NCBI GenBank assembly: GCA_002343075.1 | Contig: DDRH01000049.1 | Coordinates: 1-44,688, forward strand | From: Phycisphaerales bacterium UBA2421 | GTDB lineage: Bacteria > Planctomycetota > Phycisphaerae > Tepidisphaerales > Tepidisphaeraceae | Reading direction: 5' to 3' | DNA: 44,688 bases | Shown here: positions 38,258-44,688 of the stretch, piece after piece | Layout: the number at the start of each line of letters is the position of its first letter | Numbering within the stretch: the first letter of the stretch is position 1 | Notes under the pieces: model-generated | What the model was told of the DNA's origin: nothing | The model's database searches: none | Seen by the model: the letters and a program-made list of their open reading frames with translations, nothing else | Program-made: the position numbers and the translations under genes

Positions 38258-39496
38258 ATGTCTCTCTCAGATATCGCCATATCCGTTCGTGGGCTGGGCA
38301 AGGCATACACCATTCGCCATGCCGCCACCCGCGCCCCGACCACGCTTGCTGAGGCGATGCTGGAGCGGATTCGCCACCCGCTGGGGCGAACGCAGGAGCG
38401 GGAGGAATTCTGGGCCCTACGCGACGTATCTTTCGACGTGAAGCGCGGCGAAGTCGTCGGCGTCATCGGCCGCAACGGTGCCGGGAAAAGCACGCTTCTG
38501 AAAGTCCTCTCCAGAATCACCGAGCCCACCACTGGGGAAGTGGATTTGTATGGCCGTGTAGGGAGCCTGCTGGAAGTGGGCACCGGATTTCACCAGGAAC
38601 TCACCGGCAGAGAGAATATCTTCCTAAATGGTGCAATCCTCGGCATGACCCGCGCCGAAATCCGCCGCGAATTCGACGCGATCGTCGACTTTTCCGGCGT
38701 TGAGAAGTTTCTGGATACGCCGGTCAAACGCTACAGCAGCGGCATGTACGTCCGCCTCGCATTCGCGGTGGCCGCGCACCTGCGCAGCGAGATATTAATC
38801 GTCGACGAAGTGTTGGCGGTGGGGGATGCGGAGTTTCAAGGCAAGTGCCTTGGAAAGATGAAGGAGGTGGCAGGACTCGGGCGAACGGTCTTTCTGGTCA
38901 GCCATAGGCTTGATTTTGTCATCGACCTCTGTTCAAAGGGATTTCTCGTACGTGACGGACAACTCGCGTTCTTGGGGCCAGCTCGCGAATCTGTGATTCG
39001 CTATACGGAGACGGCCACTCTGGTGCCAGCGGATGCACCGTCCGTCGATTCCTATCGGCGGCGGCGACGCTCCGTTGGTGTGGTCGACATCGTCGCGGTA
39101 GACATAGATGGTTCAGGAGTTCCGACCAGCGTTCAGGTCCTAATCCATATCGATGTCCATTGTGCGACTGCGGAAATCGTTTGCCTTCTGTCCGTGATCT
39201 CGACGACTGGCGTGACGGCTTTTTCGGTATCCTCTATGGACTACGGGCCGCCGCTATCGATGAGTCGAGGTAGGCATACTATCCGCATAGGGATTCCAAC
39301 AGAGTCCTTGTTGCCCGACAGTTATGTAATGGATGTTCGCATCGCTCCCAACACCTCGGCGCTCGCTTGGGATGCTCTGGAGCAATATCCGATGATTACT
39401 GTTTACCCGCACTCACGGACGCCGCGGACCTGGTTTGATCGTCCTGGGCGACTTGTTGTAGGCGGTGTGCAGTGGGCGATGGAGCCGGACAGTTGA
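38258..39496 (+). CDS. wzt: Polysaccharide ABC exporter ATPase with C-terminal glycan-recognition domain
   Basis: It powers the Wzm exporter. The 412 residues hold a full ATPase (about 1-250): Walker A GRNGAGKST (71-79), signature YSSGM (159-163), Walker B ILIVDEVLAVGD (179-190) and switch His216. A C-terminal beta-sandwich-like domain (about 270-412) of the Wzt carbohydrate-binding type follows, which selects the glycan by its end group. Base composition appears to change inside the gene, near 38.9-39.0 kb: the ATPase half is GC-rich at third positions like its neighbours, while the C-terminal half resembles the transferase block downstream. That fits replacement of the specificity domain with the cluster it serves. 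The next gene overlaps the stop. Confidence 0.92.
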   Translation: MSLSDIAISVRGLGKAYTIRHAATRAPTTLAEAMLERIRHPLGRTQEREEFWALRDVSFDVKRGEVVGVIGRNGAGKSTLLKVLSRITEPTTGEVDLYGRVGSLLEVGTGFHQELTGRENIFLNGAILGMTRAEIRREFDAIVDFSGVEKFLDTPVKRYSSGMYVRLAFAVAAHLRSEILIVDEVLAVGDAEFQGKCLGKMKEVAGLGRTVFLVSHRLDFVIDLCSKGFLVRDGQLAFLGPARESVIRYTETATLVPADAPSVDSYRRRRRSVGVVDIVAVDIDGSGVPTSVQVLIHIDVHCATAEIVCLLSVISTTGVTAFSVSSMDYGPPLSMSRGRHTIRIGIPTESLLPDSYVMDVRIAPNTSALAWDALEQYPMITVYPHSRTPRTWFDRPGRLVVGGVQWAMEPDS

Positions 39497-40443
39497 GCAA
39501 GGAAACAAACGGCCTAATCCTTGGTTGTGCATTCCGGCTTGCGGCTGTTGATTGCCGAGTCTTCTGCAATTCTCTGGTCCAAACCGGGTATTGCGGAAGG
39601 GTTGTTTTGCTCGTCACGCCGGACGATTTGGCGGTACTCGCTAGCGTCGTGCCTCGTTCAGTGGAACTACGTGTTCCCCCAGCCTCGGGGACACTTGCAC
39701 GCGCAATGTATTTTCTGCTTAGGGGCGCGCGCCGGGTTTACCCGCGATTCTATCAACCAAGCACCCGAGTCGCGTCAAGACTACTTCGGGGCATGGGTTG
39801 CGAACGAGCGAGGCGGGATCTAGAGACGCTGCAAATGGGCCCGCAAGCGACTCGATACCACTGGTATGCAGAGATCATGCCAGAAGATGACAGTATCCCT
39901 GTCATGTTGACCGATGTTCGCGATGTGTTGTTCTTACGCAACCCATTCGTCCCGCACCCGCGAGGTTTGCACATCTTTTATGAGAGCGTGCGCTTTTGCG
40001 ATAGCGAACCGAACAACGAGTGGACGAGAGATCTCTATGGGGAGGCTCAGGCGCGAGCAGTGCGTTCGGACTTCGTGAGCTGCTGCGGAACCGTACTCGG
40101 TACGGCTGGCGCCGTCATGGACTATTGTCGTCAATTGGACACCGAGCTAATGCGCCACGGCATACCACTCGGGCCTCGCGATCAGGCAGCGCACAATTTT
40201 CTTCTTAGGGAGGGTCGGCTGAGGGAGGTGACGCGGCACAGTAATGGCTACGGGGGAGTTTTGACTCTCCCGCGGCTGAAACTTTGGCCATGGTTTGGCT
40301 CGGATGGGTGGCCGTGTAACCCCGACAAAACGCAACCCGCCGTGATTCACCAGTACGACCGGTATCCTGAACTGCTGCGAGCCGCGCGGGCGCGATTTGG
40401 TTTGGTCGAGGGCAACGATGATGTCCGTCGCAGCTCAAACTGA
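39493..40443 (+). CDS. Putative glycosyltransferase with DVRD motif, unrecognised family
   Basis: A 316-residue protein without a family I can name with confidence. The stretch SIPVMLTDVRDVLFLRNPFV (about 140-159) resembles the acidic donor-binding loop of GT-A transferases that read 'D.RDV.F..DPF'. The later GPRDQAAHNFLL and HSNGYGGVLTLP segments fit that fold, so a sugar transferase is the best guess. No signal peptide or membrane helix. The TTG at 39493 overlaps the wzt stop in TTGA and has GGA upstream; a GTG at 39472 is possible. It overlaps the next gene by 26 bases, so it belongs to the same operon. Third-position GC looks lower than in the exporter permease. Confidence 0.65.
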   Translation: MSKETNGLILGCAFRLAAVDCRVFCNSLVQTGYCGRVVLLVTPDDLAVLASVVPRSVELRVPPASGTLARAMYFLLRGARRVYPRFYQPSTRVASRLLRGMGCERARRDLETLQMGPQATRYHWYAEIMPEDDSIPVMLTDVRDVLFLRNPFVPHPRGLHIFYESVRFCDSEPNNEWTRDLYGEAQARAVRSDFVSCCGTVLGTAGAVMDYCRQLDTELMRHGIPLGPRDQAAHNFLLREGRLREVTRHSNGYGGVLTLPRLKLWPWFGSDGWPCNPDKTQPAVIHQYDRYPELLRAARARFGLVEGNDDVRRSSN

Positions 40444-41485
40444 AACGCCAAGGGTATCCGTAGTTATCCCGACCGTGAGGCGCAGGGAATGGCTGTCGGA
40501 AGCGATTGCATCGCTGCAGGCTCAGACGGTGTCAGATTGGGAGGCTATCGTGGTTCACGATCGTGCTCAGGTTGGTGGTGGATTGCCCCAGCCCCTGGCT
40601 CTTTCCGCGGAAGACCGGCGGGTCAGAGAGTTTCTGGGTCCGCTCGATCGCGCCGGTGCCCCGGCGTGTCGCAACGAGGGTGTCCGGCAGTCGGTCGCTC
40701 CATACGTTGTTTTTCTTGATGACGACGATTTGCTGAAGCCCAGATGCTTGGAACGGCGCATCGCCAAACTGGATGAAACACCGGAACTTGACATGGTAGT
40801 GGCTCAGTCAGAAGTGTTTTCCATCGTGCCAGGCGATGAGCAGTTGTTTTGGAATGAGTTCAGAATCGAGCGAGATCTCGATCGATTTTTACGGGGCGAC
40901 CCCGCATGGCAGACCGCGGGTCCGATGTGGAGGCGCGCGTTTCTCGAGCGACTAGGCCCTTGGGACGAGGGAGCCTTAAGTTGGCAGGATTGGGAGTATC
41001 ATACGCGCGCATTGTCACTTGGTTGCAAGTACACCCGCCTCAACGATGCTGATTGTTACTACCGTCGGCCGGGGGCAACAAGCATCAGCTTCAAGTCCGA
41101 CAGCCCGGATCGCGTTGCAAACCGCCTAGCCGTTATCATGCGCGTGCGGCGATTTTTGTCTAATGCAGGCCAATTGACCAGCGTCCGTAATCGTGACCTG
41201 ACAGGAGTTGTCTGCCATCTGCTGATGCCAGAAACGGTCACTGGCCGGTTAGAACTTCAGGCCCGAAGCAACCTGATTGCGAGCGCCATGGGTTTCTCGC
41301 TGATCACGGACCGGGTCGCGGCCCTACTATATCTCTACCTCCGCTTCCGTGCCTTGAGAGCAACATTTGCCGCGAGATCGGTAAGATTTGTCGTTCAGCA
41401 ATTGTCCGGCCCTTCGATTCCTCTAGCATCCGGGCAACACCTTCGCGCAACTCGAGTTTGCTCTCCCTTCAAGAATTGCAGGTAG
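40418..41485 (+). CDS. Glycosyltransferase family 2
   Basis: An inverting GT-A transferase, 355 residues. It opens with VSVVIPTVRRREWLSEAIAS and AIVVHDRAQVGG. The donor and metal motif VVFLDDDDLLKPRCLERR and the acceptor-side SWQDWEYHTRALSLGCKYTR (in place of the common EDwD) follow. The last 100 residues are basic and may bind the membrane surface. The ATG at 40418 has GAGGG five bases upstream and overlaps the previous gene by 26 bases; an ATG three bases later is equally possible. The next transferase starts four bases after its stop. It probably adds one sugar of the exported glycan. Confidence 0.85.
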   Translation: MMSVAAQTETPRVSVVIPTVRRREWLSEAIASLQAQTVSDWEAIVVHDRAQVGGGLPQPLALSAEDRRVREFLGPLDRAGAPACRNEGVRQSVAPYVVFLDDDDLLKPRCLERRIAKLDETPELDMVVAQSEVFSIVPGDEQLFWNEFRIERDLDRFLRGDPAWQTAGPMWRRAFLERLGPWDEGALSWQDWEYHTRALSLGCKYTRLNDADCYYRRPGATSISFKSDSPDRVANRLAVIMRVRRFLSNAGQLTSVRNRDLTGVVCHLLMPETVTGRLELQARSNLIASAMGFSLITDRVAALLYLYLRFRALRATFAARSVRFVVQQLSGPSIPLASGQHLRATRVCSPFKNCR

Positions 41486-41489
41486 GTTG

Positions 41490-42455
41490 ATGACTGACTT
41501 CACGTCCATTCTTATCTGTACCCGAAACCGATCTACTTCCCTCAGAAGCACCCTGAGAAGCGTCGAGGCCGCGTGTGCTGACCGAATGACCGAAGTTGTG
41601 GTCGTTGACAACGGCTCGACGGACGAGACTCGGGAGGTTGTGCTCGAAGCCAAGAAGTACATGCGATCTGTTCGATACGTACGCGAGGAATTGCCGGGGC
41701 TTGGTCACGCTCGAAACCGGGCGGTTCGCGAGTCGGCGGGCAAGCTAATCCTATTCACCGATGACGACGTGGAGGTGCCGCGGACTTGGATTGCGGATAT
41801 GACAGCCCCCATACTGAGTGGCCAATATGATGCCGTCGCCGGTGGTATAAAGCTTGCGGATGAGCTGGTGCCGTCGTGGCTGGAGCCGGGTCTGCGGGCA
41901 AGGCTGGCATCGACGGAGCCGGGCTACGACCAGCCGCTTCAGTTCATTGGCGCAAACTTCTCATTTCACCGCAGAGTGCTCGATCGAGTCCCGTTTTTTG
42001 ATCCGGAACTCGGGCCGGGGGCACTTGGCGGTGCTGATGACACGCTGTTCGGTCGACAACTTACTGTTGCCGGGTTCAAGATCGCGTTTCGGCCGGATAC
42101 TCTCGTAACTCATCACTTCGATGCTGCGAGATTGTCTCGCGAAGCCTGGTTGCGTGACGCCAAGGTGCGCGGAGAATCGTCTGCGTACTTGATTCATCAT
42201 TGGCACCACTCGGTGATAAGCTGGCCTCGGTTGAAGATTTTACGCAAGCGATTGCAGCTCATGCTCTATCGGCTGTGCAACCGTCGAGGGAATGGGGCGG
42301 CTGAAGCGGAACTCGCTGCGCTCCAGTATATTCATATGCTCCGCTTTCTTCTGAAGATTGAAGGCTTGGCGCGCAACTACGAGAGAGAGGGCCTGGTGAA
42401 GCTCCGCGGCGTGCTTCCCGACCTGCGGGATATTGATGACGGAGCGAGAACCTGA
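41490..42455 (+). CDS. Glycosyltransferase family 2
   Basis: A second GT-A transferase, 321 residues. Motifs: SILICTRNRSTSLRSTLRSV, VVVVDNGSTDETREVV, LGHARNRAVRESAGKLILF, the TDDDVEVP metal site, and PELGPGALGGADDTLFGRQL, a common acceptor-side form. The ending is basic and may touch the membrane. AGGTAGG lies directly before the ATG at 41490. Its stop overlaps the acetyltransferase start by one base (TGATG), so the two are co-translated. The sugar it adds cannot be read. Confidence 0.87.
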   Translation: MTDFTSILICTRNRSTSLRSTLRSVEAACADRMTEVVVVDNGSTDETREVVLEAKKYMRSVRYVREELPGLGHARNRAVRESAGKLILFTDDDVEVPRTWIADMTAPILSGQYDAVAGGIKLADELVPSWLEPGLRARLASTEPGYDQPLQFIGANFSFHRRVLDRVPFFDPELGPGALGGADDTLFGRQLTVAGFKIAFRPDTLVTHHFDAARLSREAWLRDAKVRGESSAYLIHHWHHSVISWPRLKILRKRLQLMLYRLCNRRGNGAAEAELAALQYIHMLRFLLKIEGLARNYEREGLVKLRGVLPDLRDIDDGART

Positions 42456-42988
42456 TGTGGCGTCCCGCAATCGTTCCAACGAGGGATTACCTCTGCTCGG
42501 CTGTCGCAGCACGCGTTCCGTGGACTAGGCTACGGATGTGGCTTTACCGTCGGCTGGGGCTGAACGTCGGAGCTCGTAGTTCGATCTTGATGAACGTGCA
42601 GTTCCATTGCGCCGCGGAAATGGTGATCGGAGCGAACTGCGTGATCAACCCCTGGGTTTACCTTGATGGCCGCGGTGGTTTGCGCATCGGAAGCAATGTC
42701 AACATATCCTCTCACGCTTTGCTGATCGCTGGATTCCATGATGTGAACGACCCTTTTTTCGCGGGAGGAGCGTCGCGCATTACGATCGGAGATTATGTTT
42801 GGATTTGCACCGGGGCGAAGATTCTCCCCGGCGTGACGGTGGGGCGTGGAGCGGTAGTGGCAGCGGGGGCGGTGGTGACCAAAGACGTGTTGCCGTACGA
42901 GATTGTCGCAGGAGTTCCCGCAAGAAAGATCGGAGAGAGGTCCACTGACCTGCAATACCATCTTGACTACCCTGTTTCGTGGACCTGA
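42455..42988 (+). CDS. Left-handed beta-helix acyltransferase (WbbJ/NodL-like)
   Basis: A trimeric hexapeptide-repeat enzyme of 177 residues that should put an acetyl group on a sugar hydroxyl. The repeats run from about residue 50 to 165 (MVIGANCVINPWVYLDGRGG, LRIGSNVNISSHALLI, ITIGDYVWICTGAKILPGVT, VGRGAVVAAGAVVTKDV). The catalytic His lies in AGFHDVND, and the tail ends VAGVPARKIGER. A tryptophan- and arginine-rich N-terminus (WTRLRMWLYRRLG) may bind the membrane. It overlaps the preceding transferase by one base. O-acetylation of the surface glycan is the natural role. Confidence 0.9.
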   Translation: MWRPAIVPTRDYLCSAVAARVPWTRLRMWLYRRLGLNVGARSSILMNVQFHCAAEMVIGANCVINPWVYLDGRGGLRIGSNVNISSHALLIAGFHDVNDPFFAGGASRITIGDYVWICTGAKILPGVTVGRGAVVAAGAVVTKDVLPYEIVAGVPARKIGERSTDLQYHLDYPVSWT

Positions 42989-43089
42989 TTTGCGCTGGGG
43001 AAGCAGGCTGCGCAATATGGTTCAAGTGTTCAAGGGTGTGTGCGTATCGGCACGCCTTTTGGCGGGTACAAGACTCGAGTTGAAACTCA

Positions 43090-43863
43090 ATGAAGAACGC
43101 AGACTCCAATTCAAATGTTGGCCATTACGCTAAGAAGCAGTTGTTATGCCGGAGCGGGCTGATACGGTGGAGTCATGCGAGTCGTTTTAGGCTGGCGAGG
43201 CAACTGGTGGCAGGGCGTTCAGGCGGCCGTTTACTGGACTACGGTTGCGGGGACGGCACATTTCTTGGTTTGACGACGGACTTGTTTCCCGATGCAGTGG
43301 GGACTGATTGCGACGGCCCCCAAACGGACGATTGCGCTTCTAGGTACGCAGCATCGGGTTTAACCTTCATCCACACCTCCCAATTGACGTCCCATCACGA
43401 TCATCGATATGACGCCATTGTCTGCATGGAGACCTTGGAGCACTGTCTGCCAAGCGCTAGAGATTTCGTCTTAGGCGATCTCGCTCGACTCTGCCAGCCT
43501 CAAGGGATCGTGATCATCAGCGTTCCAATCGAGGTTGGGATTGTATTGCCACTTAAGCAAATGGCGCGACGAATTGCAGGTTGGAGGAAGCTTGGGGATT
43601 ATGCGACGAACGAGCGATACAGTTGGTCGGAACTCGCCCGAATGACATTTGCAACTGAGCGGACTGAGATCGAGCGTCCGGTTTACAATAGCGTGCCGAG
43701 TCAGCCTTTGTCCGGATCGCACGGGCACAAGGGGTTTAACTGGAGGCGCCTTCGGATGGAGATTCGGCAGCACCTCAACATCGATCAAACGCACTTCTCT
43801 CCGATGGGCTGGAGCCGAGGTTTCCTGAGTAGTCAGGCGTGGTTCGTCTGTTCACCACGATAG
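43090..43863 (+). CDS. SAM-dependent methyltransferase (class I)
   Basis: A class I methyltransferase of 257 residues, fold type of UbiG and many glycan-modifying enzymes. The SAM site is LLDYGCGDGTFLGL (about 48-61), and the post-motif is YDAIVCMETLEHCLPSARDF (about 108-127), followed by GIVIISVPIEVG. The C-terminal third (GFNWRRLRMEIRQHLNIDQT) is variable and may bind the acceptor. It lies 101 bases after the acetyltransferase; that gap holds no gene. Base composition matches the preceding transferases. Target unknown; a sugar of the exported glycan is likely. The start has only a weak ribosome site. Confidence 0.82.
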   Translation: MKNADSNSNVGHYAKKQLLCRSGLIRWSHASRFRLARQLVAGRSGGRLLDYGCGDGTFLGLTTDLFPDAVGTDCDGPQTDDCASRYAASGLTFIHTSQLTSHHDHRYDAIVCMETLEHCLPSARDFVLGDLARLCQPQGIVIISVPIEVGIVLPLKQMARRIAGWRKLGDYATNERYSWSELARMTFATERTEIERPVYNSVPSQPLSGSHGHKGFNWRRLRMEIRQHLNIDQTHFSPMGWSRGFLSSQAWFVCSPR

Positions 43864-43942
43864 AGAGTCAAAGGGCTGAGATGACCTTGAGAGTTGGTCG
43901 AGCAGGACACTCAAGAACCAAGGTAAACCTGAAGGCATCACG

Positions 43943-44688
43943 ATGACGCCCAAGCTGTTAACCATCGCGCATTCCTACGTCGTCAACGTCAACCGTCGGC
44001 TGGCGCATGAGATGGCGCGGCAGGGGGAGGGGCGGTGGGAGGTGACGGCGGTGGCGCCGGTGTATTTTCATGGGGGGAATGACATCCGGCCGGTCACGTT
44101 TGAACCGATGCCCGATGAGCCTTGCCGCGTTGAGGCGGTGCCGGCGCGGTTCACGCGCAAGGTGCATTTGTTTACCTACTCTCGCCGTCTCAAGCGGCTG
44201 ATGTGCGAGGGATGGGACTTCGTGCACTGCTGGGAAGAGCCTTACATACTTGCCGGCGGGCAGATCGCCTGGTGGACGCCGAAGCAGACGCCGATGGCGT
44301 TCTGGACGGCCCAAAATCTCCAGAAGCGTTACCCGCCGCCCTTCGGAAGGATCGAGAGATACTGTTTGAAGCGTTGTGACGGCTGGATGGCGTGCGGGCA
44401 GTCGGTCGTCGATGCGATGCTGCCGCGCGGCTATGCTGCCAAGCCGTATCGGATTATGCCGTTGGGCGTGGATCTGGAGCGGTTCGTGCCCAGCGGTGCG
44501 CAGCGGTCCGGTGTATTGCGCGAGTTGAACTGGGGCGATTCCGCCGGACCGATCATCGGCTATCTCGGTCGTTTCACTGAGGCCAAGGGGATGCGGGTGT
44601 TGATGGCGGCGCTCGATGCGGTGCGGTCGCCATGGCGGTTGCTGCTGGTGGGGGCGGGGGAGATGGAGGGGGAATTGCGGGCGTGGGC
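43943..44688 (+). CDS. Glycosyltransferase family 4, truncated by the window end
   Basis: An open frame of 248 codons that runs off the window, so the C-terminal donor domain is cut. It starts MTPKLLTIAHSYVVNVNRRL and contains DFVHCWEEPYILAGGQIAWW and MPLGVDLERFVP. IIGYLGRFTEAKGMRVLMAA is the junction into the donor-binding half of GT4 enzymes. The later E-x7-E motif would lie beyond the end. GAAGG is upstream of the ATG. Third codon positions are again strongly GC-rich, unlike the genes at 39-43.9 kb, which suggests the foreign-looking block ends before it. Confidence 0.85.
   Translation, partial: MTPKLLTIAHSYVVNVNRRLAHEMARQGEGRWEVTAVAPVYFHGGNDIRPVTFEPMPDEPCRVEAVPARFTRKVHLFTYSRRLKRLMCEGWDFVHCWEEPYILAGGQIAWWTPKQTPMAFWTAQNLQKRYPPPFGRIERYCLKRCDGWMACGQSVVDAMLPRGYAAKPYRIMPLGVDLERFVPSGAQRSGVLRELNWGDSAGPIIGYLGRFTEAKGMRVLMAALDAVRSPWRLLLVGAGEMEGELRAW

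Noticed and set aside
1..44688. CRISPR arrays, tRNA/rRNA genes, insertion sequences or prophage genes
   Set aside because: No regularly spaced identical repeats of CRISPR size, no cloverleaf or rRNA core, and no transposase, integrase or phage structural protein was recognised on either strand.

Overview
The window looks like chromosomal DNA of a GC-rich planctomycete, most likely of the Phycisphaerae. This rests on a pilin-like tail of the planctomycete kind on a large exported protein (21797-23989), intergenic spaces full of short-period inverted repeats, many starts without a clear Shine-Dalgarno, a UbiD-type decarboxylase, and a divergent MnmE beside YidC. It is an inference, since no rRNA or marker protein could be compared. 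No rRNA, tRNA, CRISPR array or insertion sequence was recognised.

Region 1 (1-9850) is mainly acyl-CoA and amino-acid catabolism. A spacer with two perfect parS-like palindromes and two in-phase 7-bp repeat tracts is followed by 4-hydroxyphenylpyruvate dioxygenase and an XRE-cupin regulator on the minus strand. A bifunctional enoyl-CoA hydratase/3-hydroxyacyl-CoA dehydrogenase reads divergently. Next come a short-chain dehydrogenase, an SCP2-type thiolase and a two-gene cobalamin-dependent acyl-CoA mutase. The first mutase gene fuses the B12 domain to the G-protein chaperone; the second is the catalytic subunit. The pair looks like IcmF cut in two, with isobutyryl-CoA-mutase-type active-site residues.

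Region 2 (9922-21711) is largely housekeeping: an AsmA/TamB-like envelope protein, UbiD, a 48-residue membrane protein, and a tight four-gene operon running hom, two unknown genes, then an ApgM-family gene that may be the missing homoserine kinase. A metallophosphoesterase, yidC and mnmE follow. The yidC-mnmE pair often lies near the replication origin, which gives the parS-like sites at the window start some weight.

Region 3 (21797-25727) holds the exported pilin-tailed protein and a higBA toxin-antitoxin pair with endonuclease IV directly behind it.

Region 4 (25816-44688), all on the plus strand, builds surface glycans. A Gfo/Idh oxidoreductase precedes an overlapping trio: GT39 transferase, a PAP2 phosphatase fused to a GT2 transferase, and a TIM-barrel isomerase. 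A TMTC-like TPR membrane protein, a GT4 transferase, an O-antigen ligase/polymerase, a TylF-type methyltransferase and a Wzm/Wzt ABC exporter follow. A compact block (about 39.0-43.9 kb) of transferases, an acetyltransferase and a methyltransferase looks less GC-rich at third codon positions and may be acquired. A truncated GT4 gene of host-like composition ends the window.
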